Assembly: GCA_023144715.1 (NCBI GenBank)
Contig: JAGLFC010000087.1
Coordinates: forward strand, 1 to 14,644
Direction: 5' to 3'
Origin: Gammaproteobacteria bacterium
Lineage (GTDB): Bacteria > Pseudomonadota > Gammaproteobacteria > GRL18
Length of the DNA stretch: 14,644 nucleotides
The notes under the pieces were generated by a model, which searched no databases, was not told the origin of the DNA, and was given only the letters and a program-made list of their open reading frames with translations. This document shows, one piece after another, positions 6,755 to 14,482 of the stretch. The stretch's first letter is position 1; each line of letters begins with the position of its first letter. The translations under genes and the position numbers were made by a program.

Positions 6755-7612
6755 ATGAGAAATATAAAAAAACAGGTATTGGTATCTATCAGTTTATCCA
6801 TACTATCAACAAGTACTATGGCGGCAAGTTTTAATTGCACTAAAGCATCAACAAAAATAGAACATGCTATCTGTAATGATATAAAGCTTAGTGAAAAAGA
6901 CAGTGAGATGGGAATGGCTTATAAAACAGTATCAACACATACTGGAATCAAACAGTCACAGCGCCATTGGATAAGCCAACGCAACAAAAATTGTGGTGAT
7001 AATACAGATTGTTTATATTCTGAAATAGAAAAACGTATCAGTGTTCTAAACAGTATCGTGACAAATGACAGTGCTGGTCATTCTCATGTATCTTATCATG
7101 GTGATATTATGGCTCCATTTGATAGGGTTCTGAAGCAAAGCGGGTACAGTTTTCACTTAACAAGTAAAAATGATTCTTCATTAAATAAGTTGACTATTAA
7201 TGTTAACGGCGGAAAAATTAAATCAGCTTTAGAAGAGCTTGAAACCGACGGTATCATATATGGTGCAGAAATTGATGACTTAGATAATAATGGATTTCCA
7301 GAAATATACATTTATGTATCTTCTGCTGGGAGTGGCAGTTATGGTTCTTTGATTGCTTATGCGGTTAATAATGGCAAATCAATCAGCCCAATCTATTTAC
7401 CCCCTCTTGATCAGGATCCTAAAGCGTCAATAGGATACATGGGGCATGATGAATTTGCAGTAGTAGAAAGCACTCTGGCTCGTCGCTTTCCTATTTATGC
7501 TGATGGTGATAGTAATGCAAACCCCAATGGAAAGACTCGCCAAATTGATTATCAGTTAAAGCAAGGAGAAGCCGGCTGGATACTTAATGCAGAAAAGATG
7601 TACACATACTGA
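6755..7612 (+). CDS. Secreted protein: LprI-like (DUF1311) domain plus PliI-like lysozyme-inhibitor domain
   Basis: A 285-residue exported protein. Residues 1-24 form a signal peptide with a basic start, a hydrophobic core and a STMAA cleavage region. Residues about 25-100 match the LprI/DUF1311 pattern: FNCTKASTKIEHAIC, then SQRHWISQRNKNC and a final CLYSEIEKRI. Its four cysteines (28, 40, 80, 86) could form two disulfides in the periplasm. Residues about 114-285 resemble the periplasmic i-type lysozyme inhibitor PliI, with an acidic DDLDNNGFPEIYIY stretch and the SAGSGSYG loop at 190-197 that resembles the inhibitory serine-tyrosine loop of that family. GGAG 6 bases ahead supports the ATG. 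The gene is 16 bp after menA, possibly in its operon, and is followed by an inverted repeat. Both assignments rest on motif recall; inhibition of lysozyme is inference. The acidic NG turn could also bind calcium. Confidence 0.7.
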   Translation: MRNIKKQVLVSISLSILSTSTMAASFNCTKASTKIEHAICNDIKLSEKDSEMGMAYKTVSTHTGIKQSQRHWISQRNKNCGDNTDCLYSEIEKRISVLNSIVTNDSAGHSHVSYHGDIMAPFDRVLKQSGYSFHLTSKNDSSLNKLTINVNGGKIKSALEELETDGIIYGAEIDDLDNNGFPEIYIYVSSAGSGSYGSLIAYAVNNGKSISPIYLPPLDQDPKASIGYMGHDEFAVVESTLARRFPIYADGDSNANPNGKTRQIDYQLKQGEAGWILNAEKMYTY

Positions 7613-7680
7613 GAAGAATGCTTAATTTGGTTAAGAAATTTAATGAAAATGTAATAATACACCTAAAGAAAACACTCATA

Positions 7681-7718
7681 TAAACAGAAAAAATGATTCA
7701 AAAAAATTTTTCTGTTTA
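7681..7718. terminator. Inverted repeat between convergent genes, probable bidirectional terminator
   Basis: TAAACAGAAAAA (7681-7692) and TTTTTCTGTTTA (7707-7718) are perfect 12-bp inverted arms around a 14-base loop. The site lies between the plus-strand secreted-protein gene and the minus-strand GrlR-like gene, where a shared terminator would be expected. The stem is AT-rich and no T-run follows beyond the arm, so termination strength is uncertain. Confidence 0.5.
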
Positions 7719-7749
7719 ACAAAATGATGTAATCAGACCAATAATTGTA

Positions 7750-8118
7750 TTACTTCTTTTTACTTCTTTTTATTTCTTTTAGTTTTGTTATTTTAATGAT
7801 ACGAGTGGGATAAACAGCAACACTGGAGTGTGCATCTTTTAATCGACTAAATCCTTCAATTATTTTTTTTCTTTTCTTGCCTTCAAACTCTACTGCAAAT
7901 TTTTTACTTTTTTCACCAAACACAGTGACTTCAGCCCCATCATGACGGGTCACATTTATTGACATTTTGGCATTCTTATTTTTTATAATATAAGATCCAT
8001 GACTAAAAAAGTTGGCATTACCACTTAAATAACGTCCTTTTTCTAAAAAAACAGTGGCAACACGTTCCCAACCGCTAATACCTGCGACTTCTAAAACCCA
8101 TACTCCATCTAACGACAT
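7750..8118 (-). CDS. Small GrlR-like protein of unknown function
   Basis: This 122-residue cytoplasmic-looking protein has no signal peptide or membrane segment. Its layout resembles the GrlR-like beta-barrel family: an opening LDGVWVLEVAGISGWERVATV, a LEKGRYLSGN segment, then short alternating beta-type strands and VFGEKSKKFAVEFEGK before a closing IIEGFSRL. The last 20 residues are very basic (KITKLKEIKRSKKK) and may contact nucleic acid or be disordered. AGAGGA 7 bases before the ATG is a good ribosome binding site. It is the last gene of the minus-strand block, 71 bp after cbbO. GrlR itself represses a type III secretion regulator in enteric pathogens; no secretion genes are present here, so that role should not be carried over. 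The family match is by eye and moderately uncertain. Confidence 0.6.
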   Translation of the reverse strand: MSLDGVWVLEVAGISGWERVATVFLEKGRYLSGNANFFSHGSYIIKNKNAKMSINVTRHDGAEVTVFGEKSKKFAVEFEGKKRKKIIEGFSRLKDAHSSVAVYPTRIIKITKLKEIKRSKKK

Positions 8119-8145
8119 ATCAATATCCTCTTAATAATTTACTTG

Positions 8146-8169
8146 ATTATACAAATTATTATTGTATAA
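8146..8169 (-). promoter_or_regulatory. Inverted repeat overlapping a TATAAT upstream of the GrlR-like gene
   Basis: TTATACAA (8147-8154) and TTGTATAA (8162-8169) are perfect 8-bp inverted arms around a 7-base loop. On the minus strand an exact TATAAT (8151-8146) overlaps the gene-proximal arm, 28 bases from the ATG of the GrlR-like gene. No good -35 is seen. It could be an operator over the promoter of that gene or a weak terminator after cbbO. Confidence 0.35.
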
Positions 8170-8189
8170 ATTGTCTTAAATATCAATCC

Positions 8190-10358
8190 TCAAGTGGTTA
8201 ACTTACGATAAATGTCAGAAACTTTTAAAGGTAGTTTATTAATATCTTCAATTAACACATAATTAGCCGCGCCATACATATAGGGTAAATAATCACCTGC
8301 TTCTTTATCAATGGTGATACAATAAGGATGAATACCCTTTTGACGCACTTCAAATAATGCCTGACGGGTATCTTCAATGCCGTATTCACCTCGATATTGA
8401 CCATCATAATCTTCTGGCTTACCATCCGATAAGGTAATCAATAATTTTGTACGAGCGTCCACCTCTTCTAATAAATAACTCAAGTGACGAATAGCAAAGC
8501 CCATACGGGTATAATCCTTGGCAGAGACACCACTAATACGTGCTTTTACTTTGTCATTATAGTCTTCATCAAGATGTTTGATATGATAAATTTCACAACG
8601 TTTGCGAGTGGTGCCTGAAAAACCATAAATAGCATAACGATCACCCAGCATTTCTAATGATTCACACAATAATACTAACGATTCTCGTTCTGCTTGATTA
8701 ATCCACCCTTGTGTTGAACCACTCATATCAACCATAAACATCACCGCAATATTACGTTCTTCTCGTTGCATTTTGGTAAATACACGCTCACTAAATTCCA
8801 GTCCCATACTTAACTCAGCATAGCTTTCGACAACCGCATCAATATCAATATCATCACCATTGACTTGTCGTTTTAATAATCTATCTTCCCCTTTAAGGGC
8901 TTCAAAATTACGTCGCAGTGCTTTCACAATACCAATATTTTTAGTCACAGTGTCTTGTACAAAATCATCATAAATAGGGGTCACTCGCATTTCACGCACC
9001 ACACACCAATTCTTTTTATAATGCTGGCGTGTATAATCCCATTCATCATAAAAAAAAGCCCCTTCTTCATGATATACCCCTGACCACGCATTATCACTTT
9101 TTTTACTCTGAGTATCGGCTTGTTCGGTGACATATTGACCAGGTCCTGCGGCCACTAAATAGTCTTCTGGAATTTCGCCTATATCCTGAATAATACTACT
9201 CATTAAACTATAAACATCATCAGGAGGTACGATGGGCTGACCATCAAGGGATAATTCAAAAAATAGGACTTCATTGCTTTCTTCTTCATCTTCTGCAAAA
9301 AGAGGCTTGAGTTCAAAGACTGCTTCAGTTTTTTCTACTGTATTGTGTTCATCCGTCGATGCTTTTTCTTCAGCCTGTTTTTTTTCATCCACAATCTGTG
9401 CTAACGCTTCTCTAAAACGATGTTTTTCTTCACTGATGCGATGTTGTTTAACCAATGCGACTTTATTGGCAAGCAATTCACCTTGAAAGGAAAAAATAAT
9501 AGGTTCTAATAATGTGTAATACTGATTTAATAGGCTAAAAGTATGATCAACGCTTGCTTTTTTATCCGCTAATATTTTACAAATAGAATGCCATTTCGGA
9601 TCATTTTCTAAGGTTCTAAAGTCATTCAAATAGGGTGTTGCCTGACGAAAAAATCCCGGTAGTTCAGCACGTATTTTGTATAATAATCGGATGGATTCTA
9701 AGCAATGAAAGAGTCTGAGTGCTTTAACAGGATCATGATAATCATTTAACGGTTCATTTAACTCATAACGCCAACTCCCAAACCAATTTTGTGACCATTG
9801 ATACACCGTTAATAATTTATAATAAAAAAAATTTTCTTTTTTTGTAGAATAATCACTGATTAAAGAGGGTAAAAAAATACTGTCAGTATCTGTATAGCTG
9901 GTATCAGCCGCCGCAATTTTTAATGAGCGTCCATTCAGACCACACACAAAGGCGGTTAATAATTTTTGAATATCTTCTAAAACAATGCCATCTTGTTTAT
10001 TAAAATAATGTTCAGCGTATTCCTGACTTTGTTGCAAGACCTTAATGGCGAGTTGTAGCCCTCGTTCATCATAAGCAGACATGGCATCTATTGTCCAACT
10101 TTTCAGAGCTTCTTGATCGTGTTTTAACTCCTTAACCGCTGTTGAAAAATACGCCGCATATTGATAAGCAAACTCTGCATTGATGCTTGTAATTATTTCA
10201 ATCCAATGCAGGCATAAGTATTGCTCTGATGCACTTAAAGTGGCTATTTGTTGGGCAGGCCCCAGAGCAGATCGCCTAAAAGATAAAACGGGATCTAAAA
10301 AATGATCCAATTGTTCTTCTATTGCGTCTGCATTTTTCCTGATTTGAATATCGGTCAT
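8190..10358 (-). CDS. cbbO: CbbO/NorD-family protein with C-terminal von Willebrand A domain
   Basis: CbbO works with the AAA+ ATPase CbbQ as a remodelling machine: its VWA domain is the adaptor that recognises the target, RuBisCO in CbbQO, while the related NorQD pair is needed to activate NO reductase. At 722 residues it is nearer to CbbO than to the shorter NorD. The VWA domain (about 535-715) has an intact metal-ion-dependent adhesion site, DMSGST, at D544-T549, followed by LSDGKPEDYDGQYRGEYGIEDTR and the closing ITIDKEAGDYLPYMYG block typical of this family. The middle is acidic and low in complexity (around 325-365). I chose the ATG at 10358, four bases after the cbbQ stop, which implies translational coupling; an upstream ATG at 10415 would add 19 residues overlapping cbbQ. 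Neither RuBisCO nor norBC is visible, so the client is unresolved. Confidence 0.88.
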   Translation of the reverse strand: MTDIQIRKNADAIEEQLDHFLDPVLSFRRSALGPAQQIATLSASEQYLCLHWIEIITSINAEFAYQYAAYFSTAVKELKHDQEALKSWTIDAMSAYDERGLQLAIKVLQQSQEYAEHYFNKQDGIVLEDIQKLLTAFVCGLNGRSLKIAAADTSYTDTDSIFLPSLISDYSTKKENFFYYKLLTVYQWSQNWFGSWRYELNEPLNDYHDPVKALRLFHCLESIRLLYKIRAELPGFFRQATPYLNDFRTLENDPKWHSICKILADKKASVDHTFSLLNQYYTLLEPIIFSFQGELLANKVALVKQHRISEEKHRFREALAQIVDEKKQAEEKASTDEHNTVEKTEAVFELKPLFAEDEEESNEVLFFELSLDGQPIVPPDDVYSLMSSIIQDIGEIPEDYLVAAGPGQYVTEQADTQSKKSDNAWSGVYHEEGAFFYDEWDYTRQHYKKNWCVVREMRVTPIYDDFVQDTVTKNIGIVKALRRNFEALKGEDRLLKRQVNGDDIDIDAVVESYAELSMGLEFSERVFTKMQREERNIAVMFMVDMSGSTQGWINQAERESLVLLCESLEMLGDRYAIYGFSGTTRKRCEIYHIKHLDEDYNDKVKARISGVSAKDYTRMGFAIRHLSYLLEEVDARTKLLITLSDGKPEDYDGQYRGEYGIEDTRQALFEVRQKGIHPYCITIDKEAGDYLPYMYGAANYVLIEDINKLPLKVSDIYRKLTT

Positions 10359-10362
10359 AGTC

Positions 10363-11181
10363 TTAAAATAAAGAGGCGCTGAGTTCATTAACAGCAGATA
10401 ACATTTCTGGATCATCCGTTAGTGCCTGTGCGATAGCCCCCTTACAGGCGGCCACTGGATGAATACCTTCTTTAATTAATAAAGCAGCATGTACCAATAA
10501 ACGAGTACTCGCACCTTCATCCAAACCACTGCCTTTTAGATTACGAGTCATCTGTGCAAATTTTACTAAATTTTTTGCCAACTCTTGCTCAATACCTGCT
10601 TCCTTTTCAAGAATTTTTTGTTCTGTAGCAAAATTAGGGTAATCAAATTCTAAGGCAACAAAACGTTGTCGTGTACTTTGCTTCAGATCTTTTAACACAC
10701 TTTGATAACCGGGGTTATAAGACATTGCCAAACAAAAATCATCCGTTGCTTCAAGTACCAGCCCTCGTTTTTCCATCGGTAATACTCGTCTATCATCCGC
10801 TAAAGGATGAATGACAACGGTGGTATCTTTACGTGCTTCCACGACTTCATCAAGATAACAAATTGCTCCTGCTCGTACTGATTTTGCTAAGGGGCCATCC
10901 ACCCAGACGGTTTCACCATTGGTAATAAGATACCGTCCCACGAGATCTGAAGCGGTTAAGTCATCATGACATGATACCGTGATTAAAGGACGTTTTAAAG
11001 ACCATGCCATATATTCCATAAAACGAGTTTTACCACAACCTGTTGGACCTTTTAATAGTATGGGTAATTTATTTTTATACGCTGCTGTAAAAATAGCAAT
11101 TTCATCCCCTACAGGCTCAAAATAAGGTTCATCTGTAATAAAATATTCTTCTGGTAAAATTTCTTGTGCTAATAAATCCAT
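10363..11181 (-). CDS. cbbQ: CbbQ/NorQ-family MoxR-type AAA+ ATPase
   Basis: This 272-residue AAA+ ATPase forms the motor of the CbbQ-CbbO (or NorQ-NorD) complex. Visible elements are Walker A GPTGCGKT at residues 45-52, Walker B ICYLDE at 107-112, the family insert VVEARKDTTVVIHPL, sensor-1 in SYNPGY (N156), and the arginine-finger segment STRQRF at 169-174. The C-terminal lid carries GLDEGASTRLLVHAA. Length is normal for the family. Segments such as CHDDLTASDLVGRYL and QRFVALEFDYP look somewhat more NorQ-like, whereas its partner's length looks CbbO-like, so the name is provisional. AAGG 8 bases ahead supports the ATG. An 84-bp gap separates it from dusA, and it is followed directly by its partner gene. 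Confidence 0.92.
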   Translation of the reverse strand: MDLLAQEILPEEYFITDEPYFEPVGDEIAIFTAAYKNKLPILLKGPTGCGKTRFMEYMAWSLKRPLITVSCHDDLTASDLVGRYLITNGETVWVDGPLAKSVRAGAICYLDEVVEARKDTTVVIHPLADDRRVLPMEKRGLVLEATDDFCLAMSYNPGYQSVLKDLKQSTRQRFVALEFDYPNFATEQKILEKEAGIEQELAKNLVKFAQMTRNLKGSGLDEGASTRLLVHAALLIKEGIHPVAACKGAIAQALTDDPEMLSAVNELSASLF

Positions 11182-11265
11182 GTTTACTGCCTTTTATTTT
11201 TTATCTATTAAGATGAATGGGTAGATTAATGTGTATTAACTATTATTTTTTGTCTATCAGTTTTT

Positions 11266-12261
11266 TTAATCACAATTGACCTCTTTTGCAGCTTGGATTA
11301 ATAAATCAGCGGTTTGATTTTTTTTCCAAGCATTTTCACTAATAATGCGCCTAAAATTTTTTGCACCATAACAGCCGTGCATTAATCCTAAAACATGTCG
11401 TGTTAAATAAATAAGAGGAACACCTTTTATCATTTCTTGTTCAACATAATCAGTATAGCGATGAAGAATATCTTTTCGGCTGGGTTTTGTTTCAGTTGCA
11501 CCATAAAAATAGTGATCAATATCCGCCATAAGATAGGTATTATGATAGGCTTCACGACCGATCATTACGCCATCGACATGCGTTAAATGTTGTTGCATAT
11601 CGGCTAAAGTGGTGATACCACCATTAATACTAATATGACACTCTGGAAAATCTTTTTTTAATTGATAGACAAATTCATAGCGTAGGGGAGGGACATCACG
11701 ATTTTGTTTAGGACTTAACCCCTCTAGCCAAGCTTTTCGAGCATGAATCGTAAAATAACGACAGCCTGTTTGACTGACTTTTTCGACTAAGGCATGTAGT
11801 TGTTCATAATGATCTTCATGATCAATCCCGATACGAGTTTTTATTGAAATGGGAATAGTAACACTGTCTATCATTGTTGCAATACACTCAGCCACGAGTT
11901 CAGGTTTTGCCATTAAACAGGCACCAAATGCCCCTGATTGGACACGATCACTGGGACAACCGACATTAAGATTGACTTCATCATAGCCATATTGTTCTGC
12001 CAATTGACAGCAATAGGCTAAGTCTTTGGGAATACTGCCACCTAATTGTAAAGTCAGCGGATGTTCCTGATCATTATAAGCTAGAAAACGAGGCAAATTA
12101 TTACCGTGAATAATTGCTCCTGTCGTCACCATTTCGGTATATAACCAGATATTTTTTGAGACTAAACGTAATAAATAACGAAAATGTTTATCTGTCCAAT
12201 CAAGCATGGGTGCTAAACTGACTTTTCGTGGATCTATTTTTTGTAAAGAGTGATTAGGCAT
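11266..12261 (-). CDS. dusA: tRNA-dihydrouridine synthase A
   Basis: DusA is an FMN- and NADPH-dependent enzyme that reduces uridine at positions 20/20a of the tRNA D-loop. The 331-residue length is usual. Seen in order: the FMN-binding start VSLAPMLDWTDKHFRYL, LYTEMVTTGAI, the active-site block VNLNVGCPSDRVQSGAFGACLM with catalytic Cys102, ISIKTRIGID, the DusA-specific HARKAWLEGLSPKQNRDVPPL, the phosphate-binding SINGGI and GVMIGREAY. The chosen ATG at 12261 has AGGT 9 bases upstream and gives the normal DusA N-terminus. The frame continues upstream to 12408, but those 49 residues are hydrophobic, overlap the preceding gene and are absent from the family. It stands 100 bp after the diguanylate cyclase gene, with its own possible promoter. 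Confidence 0.96.
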   Translation of the reverse strand: MPNHSLQKIDPRKVSLAPMLDWTDKHFRYLLRLVSKNIWLYTEMVTTGAIIHGNNLPRFLAYNDQEHPLTLQLGGSIPKDLAYCCQLAEQYGYDEVNLNVGCPSDRVQSGAFGACLMAKPELVAECIATMIDSVTIPISIKTRIGIDHEDHYEQLHALVEKVSQTGCRYFTIHARKAWLEGLSPKQNRDVPPLRYEFVYQLKKDFPECHISINGGITTLADMQQHLTHVDGVMIGREAYHNTYLMADIDHYFYGATETKPSRKDILHRYTDYVEQEMIKGVPLIYLTRHVLGLMHGCYGAKNFRRIISENAWKKNQTADLLIQAAKEVNCD

Positions 12262-12306
12262 AAAGATAAAACCTGTTAAAATTATTATAGTAAAGCTATA
12301 TATAAT

Positions 12307-12331
12307 ATTATACTGAGCGATTACTCGTAAT
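12307..12331 (-). promoter_or_regulatory. Possible dusA promoter region with short inverted repeat
   Basis: On the minus strand an exact TATAAT (12312-12307) lies 45 bases before the dusA ATG. Just upstream is a 12-base element with inverted arms, ATTAC-TC-GTAAT on the plus strand (12320-12331), inside the -10/-35 spacer region. No clear -35 hexamer is present. The DNA is AT-rich, so this is tentative. Confidence 0.22.
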
Positions 12332-12361
12332 GCACTCTTTATAAGAATAGGGAAAAATAGT

Positions 12362-14398
12362 TTAAGAAGAGAAAAAATGAAAGCAATTTTTACCTTGGTT
12401 CTTAGCAATATACATAGCAGAATCAGCCTTACTCATTAAATGATCAGCATTGCTATCATCATCAGGGAATTGAGCAATGCCAATACTAGCAGAGACTAAA
12501 ACAGATTGTTTATTGATAATAAATTCTTGTGAGGCGAGTGTAATGATTTTTTTAGCAATCACTTCTATCTCATGATGTTGGTGAATATGATTTAAAATAA
12601 TTAAGAATTCATCGCCCCCTAGACGAGCCACAGTATCATTTTTTCTAACAGCCAGTAACATTTCAGAAGCTACTTTTTTTAATAATTCATCACCTGCGTG
12701 ATGTCCTAAGGTATCATTAACCTTCTTAAATTCATCTAAATCAATAAATAATATAGCACCTTGTTCATTCAGCCCAGATACTGCTTGATTTAATCGCTCT
12801 TCTGCTAAAAAACGATTGGGTAAACCTGTCAGAGAATCATGGCTTGCTTGTTCTATTAACTTTTTTTCATATTTTTTTATTTGTGTAATATCTTCCATTG
12901 AGCCAAGATAATGAGTGATTTCACCTGTTTTATTGATAATAGGAGTGATTAAAAGCCGTTCCCAATAAAAATGTCCATCCTTGGATTGATTATACAATTC
13001 GCCTTCCCAAGCTTTTCCTGAACTTATTTGTTGCCAAAGATCTAAATGTTGTTCAGTCGTGGTATTTTCTGATTTTAATATACTTGATGTTTGACCCAGT
13101 GCATCTTCTTTTGTATAGCCTGATATTTCTGTAAACATGGGGTTAACATATTCAATAATACCTGTACGATTGGTAATCAACATACCTACAGGGCTTTGCT
13201 CAATAGCCACTGTTAATGTTAATAATTCATCCATGGCTTGATTTAATTCAGATGTTCTGAGCAATACCCGTTCTTCTAAGGATTCATTTTGATCAACAAT
13301 GACAGTATGTTGCTGTTCTATTGTGGTAAGCATCGCATTAAAGTTTTGAGCTAAAAGACCAATTTCATCATCACTTTCAACTTCTGCTTTTATACCTTGT
13401 TGACCTTGAGCAATTTTAATAGATGTATTGGTTAGACGTGAGATAGGAGTGAGTAAGTGTTTAGTAATGCCATTACTGATAATAAAAATAATTAATAATG
13501 ATAAAAGAACAAGATACATAAAATTATTAATAAGGTTTTTTTTAATGTCTTCTAATTCTTTCTTGGGTTTTAAAAGCATAATCGATCCTGACACACCATA
13601 ACTCATTCGTTTGATTTTTTTAGCCAATATAAAGTGGTTTTGTTGTTGAAGTTTTATTTCATTAATCTGTTCATTATTTTTTAACAGATCTAAATATTCA
13701 AGATAAGGCATGGGTACATTAATCAGTGGCTCTCCATTAATGCTTATTGTTGATGCCATTACAGCACGATCACGAATAATAGCAATTTCTATATCATTAT
13801 CCATAATTTTAATAGAATTCATATACTCATTATTAATTATCTTACCAACAATAATAAAACCAATAATATTTATTGTAGAGTCTTTATCAAAAACAGGAGC
13901 AACGGAATAAAAGGCAAATTTATTATTATCATTCACAATAGCACTTTTAACAATTGAAAAATTTGAAGCCTGACGGATGATGTCAATATCTAATAATGAA
14001 CGACCTAAATAATCACAATCACTGGAGCAATAAATAACCTCTCCCTTAGCATTAAGAATATTAATAAAGGTATTTTCAAAAAAAATAATGTTATGTTCAC
14101 TTAAAAAAGTATCTACTTTTTTTAAAGATAATTGTTTATTAGATAATATGTGTTGAATACCCTCTTCATTTGATAAGTGCTTTGCCCAAGTTTCAGGGGC
14201 GATAAAATTTTGCTCAAGTAAATGTTCATGCATCTGTAATATGTCATGAAACTGAGAGTGTACCATTTGAGCATAATTATTTTTTACAATTTTTAAACTA
14301 ATAAATAATGCAATAGCAAGTATTAGCAAAGTTGTTATAAAATAACTGATAATAAGCTTGTAGCCTAGTGTTTGTGTATAGGCTAATTTTTTATTCAT
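12362..14398 (-). CDS. Membrane diguanylate cyclase: periplasmic sensor, HAMP, PAS, GGDEF
   Basis: This 678-residue inner-membrane protein should make cyclic di-GMP from two GTP. Layout: membrane helix about 13-37, a periplasmic sensor domain about 38-285 of the Cache type by layout, second helix 291-310, HAMP 311-365, a short coiled coil to 395, a PAS/PAC domain about 395-505 (AIEQSPVGMLITNRTGIIEYVN to GSMEDIT), and GGDEF about 512-676. The cyclase domain is complete: HDSLTGLPNR at 520-529, FIDLDEFKKVND, and GGDEF at 594-598. RKND (585-588) lies five residues before GGDEF, the normal product-inhibition I-site. There is no EAL domain. The sensor domain carries two closely spaced cysteines, C124 and C128. 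PAS may bind a cofactor, but no haem or flavin signature can be claimed. The start has only a weak binding site; the first helix and length support it. Confidence 0.94.
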   Translation of the reverse strand: MNKKLAYTQTLGYKLIISYFITTLLILAIALFISLKIVKNNYAQMVHSQFHDILQMHEHLLEQNFIAPETWAKHLSNEEGIQHILSNKQLSLKKVDTFLSEHNIIFFENTFINILNAKGEVIYCSSDCDYLGRSLLDIDIIRQASNFSIVKSAIVNDNNKFAFYSVAPVFDKDSTINIIGFIIVGKIINNEYMNSIKIMDNDIEIAIIRDRAVMASTISINGEPLINVPMPYLEYLDLLKNNEQINEIKLQQQNHFILAKKIKRMSYGVSGSIMLLKPKKELEDIKKNLINNFMYLVLLSLLIIFIISNGITKHLLTPISRLTNTSIKIAQGQQGIKAEVESDDEIGLLAQNFNAMLTTIEQQHTVIVDQNESLEERVLLRTSELNQAMDELLTLTVAIEQSPVGMLITNRTGIIEYVNPMFTEISGYTKEDALGQTSSILKSENTTTEQHLDLWQQISSGKAWEGELYNQSKDGHFYWERLLITPIINKTGEITHYLGSMEDITQIKKYEKKLIEQASHDSLTGLPNRFLAEERLNQAVSGLNEQGAILFIDLDEFKKVNDTLGHHAGDELLKKVASEMLLAVRKNDTVARLGGDEFLIILNHIHQHHEIEVIAKKIITLASQEFIINKQSVLVSASIGIAQFPDDDSNADHLMSKADSAMYIAKNQGKNCFHFFSS

Positions 14399-14453
14399 AG
14401 ACTTGTGGATGTAATCAATAGAAATAAAAAGATTAATTTTTTTGTTTTCATGA

Positions 14454-14465
14454 ATTAACGTTAAT
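14454..14465. repeat. 12-bp perfect palindrome upstream of the diguanylate cyclase gene
   Basis: ATTAACGTTAAT lies in the 84-bp gap between the hemerythrin-domain gene and the diguanylate cyclase gene, 56 bases before the latter's start. It could be a repressor or activator site, but in AT-rich DNA it may also arise by chance. Confidence 0.25.
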
Positions 14466-14482
14466 GTGTAAATATACGATTT

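Noticed and set aside
9274..9486. A plus-strand open frame rich in serine
   Set aside because: It is antisense to the acidic, low-complexity part of cbbO; serine richness simply mirrors the Glu/Lys codons of the real gene.
12262..12408. A 49-residue hydrophobic N-terminal extension of DusA, in frame
   Set aside because: It overlaps the end of the diguanylate cyclase gene, is absent from the family, and a better-placed ATG with AGGT upstream begins the normal DusA N-terminus.
13710..13910. A plus-strand, hydrophobic open frame within the cyclase gene
   Set aside because: It is antisense to the conserved sensor domain and has no binding site or homologous pattern that I recognise.
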